64,000 nt of DNA from Palsa-147 sp963771905. Lineage in GTDB: Bacteria; Acidobacteriota; Terriglobia; Acidiferrales; UBA7541. The notes beneath the pieces were generated by a model that saw nothing but the letters and a program-made list of their open reading frames with translations, had not been told where the DNA came from and did not search any database. Position numbers and translations under genes: made by a program. Where the stretch lies: NCBI GenBank assembly GCA_963771905.1, contig CAVYVI010000004.1, positions 1 to 64,000 on the forward strand. Direction: 5' to 3'. Of this stretch, positions 1 to 7,951 are shown piece after piece (positions within the stretch are counted from its first letter, which is position 1; each line of letters starts with the position of its first letter).

Positions 1-38
1 TTACGAATCGGCTGCTCTACCAGCTGAGCTACCTCGGC
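1..38 (-). tRNA. tRNA-Thr(CGT), 5' part, cut by window edge
   Basis: Read on the minus strand, the 38 bases fold as the first half of a tRNA: 7-base acceptor strand GCCGAGG, T8-A9, D-stem GCTC/GAGC with loop AGCTGGTA, A26, anticodon strand GCCGA and loop TTCGTAA. Loop positions 34-36 read CGT, which decodes threonine ACG. The 3' half lies to the left of the window. Confidence 0.93.
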
Positions 39-116
39 GTTATTTTCACTGTAGCATCCGCGCGAAAAAACTGTCAAACGGCGAATGCGAGCGCGATTCC
101 CGCGATCAATGGGCGA

Positions 117-290
117 TCAATGGGATAGCGGGTAGATTAGCCAAGCGACGACGACGCCGACACCCACGAACAGCGCGAAAGTGCGCGCGGCGTAACGGAT
201 GCGTTCGCGGCGCGTGGCGCGCATCAGCCCCGCCAAGATGGCGGAGAGAAGCAGCGCGAACAACAGCATCAACGTAAAGTGCGAGTGCAT
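117..290 (-). CDS. small two-helix membrane protein (57 aa)
   Basis: A 57-codon frame with an ATG at 290 encodes two hydrophobic segments (about residues 6-23 and 38-55). They are separated by a basic loop with several Arg residues (RATRRERIR), so a two-helix inner-membrane protein with a cytoplasmic positive loop is likely. It follows the membrane-protein gene at 341-757 on the same strand, 50 bases downstream, and probably belongs to the same transcript. I do not recognise the family. The call rests on composition and context only. Confidence 0.5.
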   Translation of the reverse strand: MHSHFTLMLLFALLLSAILAGLMRATRRERIRYAARTFALFVGVGVVVAWLIYPLSH

Positions 291-340
291 TATCATTCAG
301 CGCGCGTAGCGCTCATTCTCGTGGTTTGTAATCAGGTCCA

Positions 341-757
341 TTATTCCTTCCGGCCGATCGCGATTTCCCACGCGTCCACGATGCAGAGATAATTTGCCAC
401 ACCTGCAGCGGCGATAAATCTCGTGCCGTAATCCCCTGCTGCGCGCGAAATGTCCACGCCCGCAGATTCGAGGACGCGCGAGAGAAAATAAAATATGCCC
501 GAGCCCGCATCACCGAGGCCGCCCAGAAATGTCAGAGTATCGGCGCGAAAATCTCCCAGGTGAATCGGGAACACGAGTCCGCGCAAATGGTATCCGACTA
601 ACGCCAAGCTTCCGACGGCAATAAAGAACGTGATCGCGCGACCGAAACGGCGCAGCAGAAGATGGCCGAGCCCTGGGACGAGCCAAGCGGCGAGAGCAAT
701 GAGAATTGGTGGAAGCGCCGGTTTTGAGATGGGTTGTGCGGCTGCAGTCTCGCTCAC
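341..757 (-). CDS. membrane protein, DUF6677-like
   Basis: A 138-residue protein with a GTG start at 757. The N-terminal part carries a PGLGHLLLRRFGRA motif after a first hydrophobic helix, followed by at least two more helices. This layout is typical of small TM2/DUF6677-type membrane proteins of unknown function common in Acidobacteriota (family assignment from memory, moderately sure). It lies 6 bases after the M24 peptidase stop and upstream of a 57-residue membrane protein, so the three probably form one transcript. No catalytic residues are evident. Confidence 0.6.
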   Translation of the reverse strand: MSETAAAQPISKPALPPILIALAAWLVPGLGHLLLRRFGRAITFFIAVGSLALVGYHLRGLVFPIHLGDFRADTLTFLGGLGDAGSGIFYFLSRVLESAGVDISRAAGDYGTRFIAAAGVANYLCIVDAWEIAIGRKE

Positions 758-763
758 GATGCC

Positions 764-1942
764 TCAAGCCAGAATGGGTATGATCGCGTCTTGCACGGCG
801 CCGGTGACGCGGGCTTCGCGCTCTCCGACGTAGACGTTCACTTCGCTGCGAATGCCGAACTCCGGAAGATAAATTCCCGGCTCGATGGAAAAACAGGTCC
901 GCGGAACGATGCAACGGTCGTCGCGAGTTTCGAGGCCATCCATGTTCGCGCCGTTTCCGTGGACTTCCTGGCCGATGCTATGGCCGGTGCGATGGACGAA
1001 ATATTTGCCGTAGCGCGCTTTGCGGATGACTTCTCGCGCCACGCGATCCACTTCCCAGCCGTGAATCGCGCGGCCGGCAGAAATGCTTGCTTGGACGAAC
1101 CGCACGGCGCCGTCCCGCGCGTCCTTCACGATCGAAAAAATCTTCGAATATTTTTCGGGCACGCGGTCGCCGAGATACCCGACCCAGGTAATGTCGTAGA
1201 ACACGCTGTTGGGCCGCTTCATCTTTCCCCAAATATCGAGAAGCAGCAGATCACCCACGCGGATCGGCTTCGAGTTTTCCGCTGTTGGCTCGTAATGCGG
1301 ATTGCCGTTGTTGGGCGGCACGGCCACGACCGGGCCATCGCTGGCTTCGACCGAGTGGGCCTTGAATTGATCCTGAATCCATTGCTGCAATTCGAATTCG
1401 GTGAGCGGCTTCCCTTCGCGGGCAAACGCGCCCGCGCGCGCAAAAGCGATACGCGTCACGACGTCAATAATTTTTCCGGCTTCCAGATGCGATTCCAACT
1501 GTTCGGGCGTCCAACTTGCTTCGAAGCGCTGTACCAGATCGGCGGAGCTGGCGATTTTCTTGCCCATTTTGCGGACGAGCTCGACCGTCCCCGCATCCAC
1601 GAGACCGATGTATGGAATGTTGTTCTGCGGCGAGTATTGCATCGCGATGGTCTTGGCCCCGCTCATCATCCGCGGCAAAATCTTGTGCAATTCTTCCCAT
1701 CCGGAATATACATACTTGCGGCCGGGAAGTGTGTCGAGCATCCCCGCCTCGATGCGATGCACGAGCTTGCGGGGTTCGCCGCGCTTGGGAATGAAATAAA
1801 ACCAGCGGCGCGTCGCGAGACCCTTATCGGAAAGCTGCAAAATCCGGCGAGCAATGGGATCGCGCCGGTGGTGATCGTAAAAGAGCCAACCGTCGAGGCC
1901 ATTGGTTCGCAGCTCGCTTTGTATCGCTTTGATGTCGGGCAT
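764..1942 (-). CDS. M24 family metallopeptidase (Xaa-Pro aminopeptidase-like)
   Basis: 392 residues, the usual length for prolidase/aminopeptidase P-like enzymes that remove N-terminal residues ahead of proline. The first half is the creatinase/prolidase N-terminal domain. The second half is the pita-bread fold with the five dinuclear-metal ligands recognisable in order: Asp in LLLDIWG, Asp in YDITWVG, His in RTGHSIG, Glu in SIEPGIY and Glu in RSEVNVY. There is no signal peptide, so it is cytoplasmic. It heads a short run with the DUF6677-like and 57-aa membrane proteins. Substrate preference cannot be read from sequence. Confidence 0.88.
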   Translation of the reverse strand: MPDIKAIQSELRTNGLDGWLFYDHHRRDPIARRILQLSDKGLATRRWFYFIPKRGEPRKLVHRIEAGMLDTLPGRKYVYSGWEELHKILPRMMSGAKTIAMQYSPQNNIPYIGLVDAGTVELVRKMGKKIASSADLVQRFEASWTPEQLESHLEAGKIIDVVTRIAFARAGAFAREGKPLTEFELQQWIQDQFKAHSVEASDGPVVAVPPNNGNPHYEPTAENSKPIRVGDLLLLDIWGKMKRPNSVFYDITWVGYLGDRVPEKYSKIFSIVKDARDGAVRFVQASISAGRAIHGWEVDRVAREVIRKARYGKYFVHRTGHSIGQEVHGNGANMDGLETRDDRCIVPRTCFSIEPGIYLPEFGIRSEVNVYVGEREARVTGAVQDAIIPILA

Positions 1943-2023
1943 CTGTTCGCTCGAAGCCGATGCGCGGCTTCCCTCCGGTACAGACCGTCTGAGACGAATG
2001 GTCCGGTTCCTGAGAATCTGCCG

Positions 2024-2317
2024 TCAGGCGCGCTCGGTCAGTAGCGCGCGGACGCGGCCGGGCTCGATTCCTTGAATCTCGATGCGTTTCGTGCGGCTTT
2101 TTTCGCCGCCCGCGATTCTAACAGCCGAGAACGGTATGTTCAATCGAGCGGCGAGGAAGCGGCGGAGCGAGTCGTTGGCGCGATCGTCAACGGGCGGCGC
2201 TGTCAACCGGACCTTCAGCGCGCCCTCGAATTCGCCGGCGATGGCGTCGCGGCTCGCGCGCGGCTGGACACGGACCACGAACGCGACGGCGCCGTTCCGT
2301 TCGGCGATCTCGATCAT
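2024..2317 (-). CDS. DUF167 (YggU) family protein
   Basis: 97 residues with the DUF167 core: VRVQPRASRDAI near the N-terminus, LTAPPVDDRAN in the middle and GEKSRTKRIEI near residue 75. These small alpha/beta proteins are widespread and of unresolved function. The ATG at 2317 overlaps the stop of yggS by ATGA, so the two are translationally coupled. The same yggS-yggU association is common in bacteria, where they often sit near cell-division or proline-synthesis genes. Confidence 0.88.
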   Translation of the reverse strand: MIEIAERNGAVAFVVRVQPRASRDAIAGEFEGALKVRLTAPPVDDRANDSLRRFLAARLNIPFSAVRIAGGEKSRTKRIEIQGIEPGRVRALLTERA

Positions 2318-3042
2318 TTTATCGCTCGCGAGCCGAAGAGGGCGGTGCCGATGCGGACTTGCGTCGAGCCTTCCTCGATCGCAACTTCGAAATCGTGGCT
2401 CATGCCCATTGATAATTCCGCGAGAAATTCCGGACCGCGAGCGCTGAAGCGCTTTCGCATCTCGTTCCGCTGCTCGCAGAGTTTCCGAAAATACGGCCGC
2501 ACGTCTTCGGGATTCTCGAGGAGCGGCGGGATTGCCATGAGACCGCGCAGATCGAGGTGGGAGAGATGCAAGAGCGGGCCGATGAGCGCGGGTAGTTCGG
2601 CTTCGGCAACTCCGGCTTTTGACTCCTCCGGCGCGAGCTGGACTTCGATCAGGATAGGTAATTTTGCAGGTGTTGCCGCGGCGGATTCAGCGGCGCACGA
2701 ATCAAGCTTTTGAGCGAGCGCCAAGCTGTCAACCGAATCGATGGCATTAAAAATCTGGGCGGCGCGGCGCGCTTTGTTGCTTTGGAGGTGGCCGATGAGA
2801 TGCCAGGTGGCATCGAGATCCGCCAGCGCCACGCGCTTGGAGTCAAACTCCTGGACGCGATTCTCGCCGAAGTGGCGAACGCCGAGTTCATAGGCCGCGC
2901 GAATCGCCTCGGCCGGGTGCGTCTTCGATACCGCAATCAAAGCAATCTCCTCGGGACGCCGCCCGGAGCGAGCCGCGGCCTTCGCAATTCGCTCTCGAAT
3001 CTGCGCGAGATTCGCGTGAATCAGATTTGTTTCAATTGGCAC
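2314..3042 (-). CDS. YggS/PROSC family pyridoxal-phosphate homeostasis protein
   Basis: The frame stays open to 3096, but I place the start at GTG 3042. This gives 242 residues beginning MPIETNL, close to the family's 220-235, and an extended -10 box lies 7 bases upstream. The fold is the alanine-racemase-like TIM barrel. The PLP lysine is K40 in IAVSKTHPA; HFGENRVQE, WHLIGHLQSNK and the phosphate-binding SMGMSHDFEVAI are all present. The protein binds PLP and buffers vitamin B6 and amino-acid pools rather than catalysing a known reaction. It is coupled to DUF167 and divergent from tmk. Confidence 0.9.
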   Translation of the reverse strand: MPIETNLIHANLAQIRERIAKAAARSGRRPEEIALIAVSKTHPAEAIRAAYELGVRHFGENRVQEFDSKRVALADLDATWHLIGHLQSNKARRAAQIFNAIDSVDSLALAQKLDSCAAESAAATPAKLPILIEVQLAPEESKAGVAEAELPALIGPLLHLSHLDLRGLMAIPPLLENPEDVRPYFRKLCEQRNEMRKRFSARGPEFLAELSMGMSHDFEVAIEEGSTQVRIGTALFGSRAIK

Positions 3043-3049
3043 GCTGCGA

Positions 3050-3121
3050 ATTTTATCACGAGCGATAGGTGCGCCGGTGTCCACTCCCGGCCGCATCCGA
3101 ACTTAAGCGGTGTGCTAGACT
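3050..3121. promoter_or_regulatory. divergent promoter region yggS / tmk
   Basis: On the minus strand an extended -10 TGATAAAAT (3058-3050) ends 7 bases before the yggS GTG. On the plus strand an extended -10 TGCTAGACT (3113-3121) ends 13 bases before the tmk ATG. No convincing -35 boxes or Shine-Dalgarno sequences are seen. Both transcripts would start at, or within a few bases of, the start codon. Confidence 0.5.
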
Positions 3122-3134
3122 GAGTGCCAGACGC

Positions 3135-3833
3135 ATGCCTGCGCGCGGCAAAATCATCGTTCTCGAAGGAATCGACGGCTCCGGAAAACGGACGCAGTTG
3201 GAGCTCCTTGCGCGCGCTTTCGCGGAGCGCGGCATCGCGTACGAACAAATCAGTTTTCCGCGGTACGAGGGCTTCTTCGGCAGCCTCGTCGCGGGCTATT
3301 TGAACGGCGAGCTCGGCACGCTCGAGAGTGTGGACCCGCGATTCTCCGCGCTGCTCTATGCGGGCGACCGCCTCGAAGCGAAACCGAGGATGGAAGCGGC
3401 CCTGGCAGCGGGGAAAATGCTGCTGTTGGACCGCTACGTCGCCTCGAATCTCGCCCACCAGGGCGCGCGAGTTCCGCGGGAGCGGCGCGAAGACTTTCTG
3501 AAGTGGATCGCGAAGCTCGAGTACGAAATTTACGCACTGCCCGCCGAGGACATTGTGGTGTATCTTCGCGTTCCCGCGGATGCCGCGCATCAGCAGGTGG
3601 CGGCGAAAGGCGATCGCGAGTACACCAGCAGGAAGCGTGATATTCACGAGGCGAATGTCGCGCATCTCGCCGCGGCCGCCGAGATTTACGGCTCGCTGGC
3701 GCGTTCGCCGAATTGGGCGACCGTCGAGTGCTTCGATTCGAAAGGCGTTGGGCTACGCGCGCCGGTAGAAATTCACGGCGAAGTGCTGGCCGCCGTCAAA
3801 TCCGGCATCAGCACTGCGCGAACGGCCAGGTAG
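3135..3833 (+). CDS. tmk: thymidylate kinase
   Basis: Phosphorylates dTMP to dTDP for DNA synthesis. The start is put at ATG 3135 (232 residues, MPARGKIIVLEG), since upstream codons in the open frame have no family counterpart. The P-loop is at residues 12-19 (GIDGSGKR). FPRYEG, the dTMP-binding DRY in LLLDRYVASN and a basic lid region around REYTSRKRD are present. The residue after the P-loop lysine is Arg rather than Ser/Thr, an unusual choice since that position normally helps bind magnesium. The gene is followed 6 bases later by holB, a common bacterial pairing. Confidence 0.9.
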   Translation: MPARGKIIVLEGIDGSGKRTQLELLARAFAERGIAYEQISFPRYEGFFGSLVAGYLNGELGTLESVDPRFSALLYAGDRLEAKPRMEAALAAGKMLLLDRYVASNLAHQGARVPRERREDFLKWIAKLEYEIYALPAEDIVVYLRVPADAAHQQVAAKGDREYTSRKRDIHEANVAHLAAAAEIYGSLARSPNWATVECFDSKGVGLRAPVEIHGEVLAAVKSGISTARTAR

Positions 3834-3839
3834 GAAACC

Positions 3840-4940
3840 ATGGGCTTCGATCAATTCGTCGGCAATGAACGTATTGTCACCGCGCTGCAAGGAATGCTGC
3901 GCCGTGAGCGCGTACCAAGCGCGCTGCTCTTTACCGGACTGCGAGGCATCGGGAAATTTACACTGGCTCGGATGTTTGCGCAGGCCGTCAATTGCGAACG
4001 GCTCAAAGACGATTTCTGCGGCGAATGCGCGACTTGCCGGACGATCGGCCGACTCGCTGATCTCCGGCCACTCATCGAGCAAGGACTGGCAGAGAGAGGC
4101 GAAAGCGCCGACGCCGCGACCGTCGAGCGCATCCCGCTGCTGCTCGAAACGCATCCAGACGTGTGGGTTATCGTTCCGGATCCCGTTCGACGGCTAACTC
4201 CCGTGGCGCGGCCAATGATCCGCGTCGGGCAATTGCGCGCCGTGCAACGCGCGGCGTATTTTCATCCACAGGGGCGCCGCCGCGTCTTCATCCTTGATGG
4301 CGCGGACACGATGCGCTGGACCGACGCCGATGTGTTCTTAAAGATTCTCGAAGAGCCCCCCGAATCGGCGACTCTCATCCTAATCGCGCCGCGGCCTGAT
4401 TCCCTGCTCCCGACGATCCGCTCGCGGTGCCTGCAATTTCACTTCGCGCCCGTACCGGCCGCGGATGTGGAGAAATTTTTGGCCGAGAGCACCGAAAGCC
4501 GCCCGGCGGAGCGCAAACTCGCCGCGCAAATCGCCGAGGGCAGCCCAGGAGCGGCCTTGGCGCTCGATCTTGCTGAATCGACGCGCCTGCGCCGCCAGAT
4601 GCTGCATCTAATCGAGGAGGCAACCGGAGGAAATAGCTACCGCGAGGTTTTCGCAGCCACGGCGCAGCTCGCGAAGCAGGAGAAGGAATCGTTTGAAAAG
4701 ATTATCGAGCTGCTTTATAGTCTTCTAACAGACCTCCTCGAGTTTTCCGTCAGTTCGGTCACGTGCCTGCCACGTAACCCTGACCTGCGACGGGAGCTGG
4801 AAGGCCTCAGCAAAAAGATCGATCTCGGTTGGGTTGTTCGCGCGACCAGCCACCTAGACCAGTTGTCCAGCGGCTTGCGACGCAATGTGGGGCGGCAATT
4901 GGGTCTCGACGCTCTTGCAGTGTCTTTGGGGGACCGGTAG
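3840..4940 (+). CDS. holB: DNA polymerase III subunit delta'
   Basis: 366-residue clamp-loader AAA+ protein. Residues 1-200 hold the ATPase-like fold: GLRGIGKF in place of a full Walker A (no Ser/Thr after Lys, as expected for a non-hydrolysing delta'), four zinc-binding cysteines in NCERLKDDFCGECATC, LDGAD in place of DExx, FLKILEEPP and the SRC motif IRSRCLQF. The C-terminal third is helical. The SRC arginine supplies the trans-acting finger to neighbouring DnaX. The gene is downstream of tmk by 6 bases, in the usual tmk-holB order. Confidence 0.93.
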   Translation: MGFDQFVGNERIVTALQGMLRRERVPSALLFTGLRGIGKFTLARMFAQAVNCERLKDDFCGECATCRTIGRLADLRPLIEQGLAERGESADAATVERIPLLLETHPDVWVIVPDPVRRLTPVARPMIRVGQLRAVQRAAYFHPQGRRRVFILDGADTMRWTDADVFLKILEEPPESATLILIAPRPDSLLPTIRSRCLQFHFAPVPAADVEKFLAESTESRPAERKLAAQIAEGSPGAALALDLAESTRLRRQMLHLIEEATGGNSYREVFAATAQLAKQEKESFEKIIELLYSLLTDLLEFSVSSVTCLPRNPDLRRELEGLSKKIDLGWVVRATSHLDQLSSGLRRNVGRQLGLDALAVSLGDR

Positions 4941-5037
4941 ATCAATCGGGACGCGTGCAACGTAAATTTTCGGAAACGATTGTAACCAATTCCAATCTTT
5001 TGGAGTCATAAGGGGTAAAAGCAGGAGGGGGCTTTTT

Positions 5038-5400
5038 ATGGTCAACCGCAAGCTATTCCGTTCGACACTCACCGAGGTGAAGGAACCATTTCCGCAACGC
5101 CCGAATCATGGCGCGCCGCAGCAGCAACCGCCGCGCAAGAAACCCGCGCCGCCCGAGCAGACGCACGCGGAGAATTTTTACTACGTCAAACAAATGCAGG
5201 CGCATACGCCGGTCGCAGTGGTGCTAAGCGACGGCGAAGTGCTCCACGGAACGGTGGAATGGTACGATCGCGATTGCATCAAGCTGACGCGCACCGGCAG
5301 CCCGAACCTGCTTTTGTACAAGCACTGCATAAAATATGTCTATAAGGACGGCGACGAAGCCGCGCAGGGCGGTAACGCTAACGGGAACGGGCATTCCTGA
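5038..5400 (+). CDS. hfq: Hfq-like RNA chaperone with N-terminal extension
   Basis: 120 residues; an AGGAGGGGG Shine-Dalgarno sits 5-6 bases before ATG 5038. Residues about 52-106 match the Sm fold of Hfq: a first helix, TPVAVVLSDGEVLHGTVEWYD (Sm1) and LLLYKHCIKYVYK (Sm2, compare the YKHAI of classic Hfq). The proximal-face QDxFLN start is replaced by AENFYYVKQMQ. An unusual 45-residue Pro/Gln/Lys-rich tail precedes the fold and a Gly/Asn-rich tail follows. It probably forms a hexamer that pairs small RNAs with mRNAs. A perfect terminator follows, so it is likely monocistronic or the last gene after holB. Confidence 0.8.
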   Translation: MVNRKLFRSTLTEVKEPFPQRPNHGAPQQQPPRKKPAPPEQTHAENFYYVKQMQAHTPVAVVLSDGEVLHGTVEWYDRDCIKLTRTGSPNLLLYKHCIKYVYKDGDEAAQGGNANGNGHS

Positions 5401-5468
5401 GCGGGCGTTTGAGAGATAGCAAGACCGGCGGCTGGATTCGTCGATGTCGTCGCGTTGGGTTCGGAAAG

Positions 5469-5496
5469 GGCCGGCGCTACTAACGCCGGCCTTTTT
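5469..5496 (+). terminator. intrinsic terminator after the Hfq-like gene
   Basis: An 8-bp perfect stem, GGCCGGCG (5469-5476) with CGCCGGCC (5484-5491), has a 7-base loop and is followed by TTTTTCTTTT. It lies about 70 bases after the Hfq-like stop. The stem also spans the last codons of the convergent thioesterase gene. Confidence 0.88.
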
Positions 5497-5935
5497 CTTT
5501 TGCACCGCGATGGATCACCGCAAACGTCATGAGGGCCTTTCCAACCAGTCGTTCGGCGTGGTCGGTGATATCGCAGTCAACGACAGCGAGATTCTTGCCC
5601 AGCCGAATGACGCGAGCGTCGGCAAACACTTCGCCGCGCGCAACCGACTCGAGATAGTTGATTTTCATTTCGACCGTCGCGACGCGCGAGCCACGCGGCA
5701 ACTGCAAATACACGGCCAATCCGCCGGCTGTGTCCGCCAGCGCAGCCAGAACGCCGCCGTGAACCACGCCGTGAACCTGCAAATGCCGCTTTGCAACGCG
5801 CATCCGCAATATGAGGCGCCCGCGGGCCGCTTCGTAAAGCGTGAAGCCAAACTGGCGGGTGGTGTTGGTCGTACGCAATTTTTCGGCGAGTTCGTGCTTG
5901 GCCAATCGTTCTAGCGATTTCTTCGTTTGTGGCAT
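5480..5935 (-). CDS. PaaI-type hotdog-fold thioesterase
   Basis: 151 residues. The central VHGGVLAALADTAGG motif is the hallmark of PaaI/4HBT thioesterases that hydrolyse acyl-CoA. The catalytic acid is probably the Asp of LADTAGG. The Lys/Arg-rich N-terminus (TKKSLERLAKHELAEKL) is slightly longer than usual. It starts one base after the SDR stop, so it is in an operon with a short-chain dehydrogenase. A role in CoA-thioester or lipid metabolism is inferred, but the substrate is unknown. Its last codons overlap the Hfq terminator hairpin. Confidence 0.82.
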   Translation of the reverse strand: MPQTKKSLERLAKHELAEKLRTTNTTRQFGFTLYEAARGRLILRMRVAKRHLQVHGVVHGGVLAALADTAGGLAVYLQLPRGSRVATVEMKINYLESVARGEVFADARVIRLGKNLAVVDCDITDHAERLVGKALMTFAVIHRGAKEKGRR

Positions 5936-5936
5936 G

Positions 5937-6701
5937 TCAGTAGGCGGTCAGTCCGCCGTCCAGCGGCCACGCCACTCCCGTGACCCAGGATGATTCGTCC
6001 GACGCGAGATAGACGGCCAGGTTTGCGACGTCTTCCGGCGTGCCCATGCGGCCCAGTGGAATCTCCTGGCTTCGGATGCGGCGCGCTTCATCGGGATTGG
6101 GCATCCGGGAAAATGTTTCGCGCCCGAGTTCAGTCTCGACGATTGTCGGGCAGATGCAATTGACGCGGATTTTGTCGTTCGCGTGATCGAGAGCCATGGC
6201 TTTCGTCAGCATCGTCACGCCGCCCTTCGCGGCGCAGTACGCCGCGCGTTCTTTCCGGGCGACCAATCCTAACACCGAGCCGATATTCACAATCGATCCG
6301 CCTCCCGACTTCCGCAATTCCGGCAGCGCGGCGCGCGAAACGTAAAATGTGCCCGTAAGGTTCGCCGCGAGAACGGCGTTCCGGTCTTCGTCGGTCGTTT
6401 TTTCGACATCCGCGATAACGACGGAGCCTGCATTGTTGACGACGACGTTGAGCTGCCCGAAATGGCTAACAATCTTGGCGACGGCGGATTCGACAGAAGT
6501 GCGGACCGTAACGTCACATTGCGTGGCGAGCGCTTTGCCGCCCTCGGCGGCGATTTCCATCGCCACCGCTTCCAGCGGATCACTCCGGCGGGCGGCGAGA
6601 GCCACCTGCGCGCCTTCCCGCGCGAATAGGAGGGCGCAGGCGCGGCCAATTCCGGTTCCGCCTCCGGTGATGAGAGCTGTTTTCCCTGCCAGGCGCGGCA
6701 T
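5937..6701 (-). CDS. SDR family NAD(P)-dependent oxidoreductase
   Basis: 254 residues, the classic short-chain dehydrogenase length. The cofactor motif TGGGTGIG is at residues 12-19, NNAG near 90, catalytic Ser in NIGSVLG, and Tyr-Lys in AAYCAAK near 155. The C-terminal VTGVAWPLDGG is typical of FabG-like enzymes. An AAGGGA ribosome site precedes the ATG. The downstream PaaI-type thioesterase follows immediately. Ketone/alcohol substrate is not determinable from the sequence. Confidence 0.88.
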   Translation of the reverse strand: MPRLAGKTALITGGGTGIGRACALLFAREGAQVALAARRSDPLEAVAMEIAAEGGKALATQCDVTVRTSVESAVAKIVSHFGQLNVVVNNAGSVVIADVEKTTDEDRNAVLAANLTGTFYVSRAALPELRKSGGGSIVNIGSVLGLVARKERAAYCAAKGGVTMLTKAMALDHANDKIRVNCICPTIVETELGRETFSRMPNPDEARRIRSQEIPLGRMGTPEDVANLAVYLASDESSWVTGVAWPLDGGLTAY

Positions 6702-6745
6702 CGTTTCCCTTGGGCCTGCGTCTAATTAGAAGCTGAGATCGCGTC

Positions 6746-6798
6746 AATCTAGCATCCCAAATATGGCACCGCAAGCGAGTGACGGCTACTGGTAGACT
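6746..6798. promoter_or_regulatory. divergent promoter region SDR / bshA
   Basis: Plus strand: extended -10 TGGTAGACT (6790-6798), ending 9 bases before the bshA ATG, with no Shine-Dalgarno. Minus strand: TGCTAGATT (6754-6746), 44 bases upstream of the SDR ATG, leaving room for a normal leader with AAGGGA. No clear -35 boxes. Confidence 0.45.
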
Positions 6799-6807
6799 GA
6801 GGGCCCC

Positions 6808-7947
6808 ATGAAAATCGGTATTACATGTTATCCAACGTACGGTGGATCGGGAGTAGTGGCGACCGAACTCGGGATCGAACTCGCCGCTCGCGGCCATGAC
6901 GTGCATTTCATCAGCTACGCGATGCCAATTCGGCTGACTGCGCCGAGCGACCACATTTTCTTCCACGAAGTCGAGGTCACCACTTACCCGCTGTTTGACC
7001 ATCCGCCCTATACGCTGGCGCTGGCGGTGAAAATGTTTGAAGTCGCGGAGGAAGCAGCGCTTGATCTTCTGCACGTTCATTACGCCATCCCGCACTCGGT
7101 GAGCGCCCTGCTGGCCCGCTCGATGGCTGCGCCGCGCCGGCTCCCTTTCATTACCACGCTGCACGGCACGGACATCACGCTGGTGGGCAGCGATCGCAGC
7201 TACCTGCCTATTACGCGCTTCTCGATCGAGCAGAGCGACGGCGTCACCGCCATCTCGAACTACCTAAAAGACCGGACGATCAAGGAATTCGAAATCCATA
7301 AGCCGATCGAAGTGATCCCGAATTTCGTCAACTGCGATCACTATTGCCGGTGCGAAAATTCTCCGTTGCGGGCGCAGTGGGCGCCGAATGGCGAGCCGAT
7401 CCTGATGCACCTTTCGAATTTCCGGCCGGTGAAGCGGGTGACAGACGTGGTGGAAATCTTTGCGTTGGTGCACGAAAAAATTCCCGCGAAGCTGGTGATG
7501 ATCGGCGATGGCCCCGATCGCGGCGCCGCGGAATATCTCGCGCGGAAAAAGAAAATTTCGCGCGATGTTATTTTCCTCGGCAAACAGGATCAGGTGGAGC
7601 AAAAGCTCGGGGCCGCGGATTTATTCCTACTCCCGAGTGATCTGGAGTCGTTTGGACTGGCCGCGCTCGAAGCAATGGCGTGCGAAGTGCCCGTGATAGC
7701 GTCAAACGTCGGGGGTCTTCCCGAGGTCGTGACGCACGGCGTGGACGGCTATCTTGTCCCGCCACGAGACGTCGCCACCGCCGCGAAGTACGCTTTGGAA
7801 ATCCTCACGCGACCCGATCGCGGGCGAGAGATGGGCAAGATTGCGCGGATCGACGCACGGAAGAATTATTGCGCGAACGACGTGATTCCCCAGTACGAAG
7901 CATACTATCGGAAAGTGATCGATCAGGTGGCCGCGGCGCGCGCGTAG
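6808..7947 (+). CDS. bshA: N-acetyl-alpha-D-glucosaminyl L-malate synthase BshA
   Basis: 379-residue GT4 glycosyltransferase that joins UDP-GlcNAc to L-malate, the first step of bacillithiol synthesis. The start MKIGITCYPTYGGSGVVATELG is the characteristic BshA N-terminus with its Gly-rich loop; HVHFISY, HVHYAIPHS, TLHGTDIT and the GT4 C-terminal E-x7-E element (LESFGLAALEAMACEVPVIAS) all follow. Length and motifs match the family. No bshB or bshC is in the window. It is cytoplasmic, monocistronic as seen, and convergent with the next gene 4 bases away. Confidence 0.92.
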   Translation: MKIGITCYPTYGGSGVVATELGIELAARGHDVHFISYAMPIRLTAPSDHIFFHEVEVTTYPLFDHPPYTLALAVKMFEVAEEAALDLLHVHYAIPHSVSALLARSMAAPRRLPFITTLHGTDITLVGSDRSYLPITRFSIEQSDGVTAISNYLKDRTIKEFEIHKPIEVIPNFVNCDHYCRCENSPLRAQWAPNGEPILMHLSNFRPVKRVTDVVEIFALVHEKIPAKLVMIGDGPDRGAAEYLARKKKISRDVIFLGKQDQVEQKLGAADLFLLPSDLESFGLAALEAMACEVPVIASNVGGLPEVVTHGVDGYLVPPRDVATAAKYALEILTRPDRGREMGKIARIDARKNYCANDVIPQYEAYYRKVIDQVAAARA

Positions 7948-7951
7948 CCGC

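Noticed and set aside
734..2044. Long plus-strand open frame opposite the M24 peptidase
   Set aside because: It is antisense to a gene with all five metal ligands and family motifs; its own translation is His/Arg/Ala-rich without recognisable domains. High G+C third positions keep the opposite strand open.
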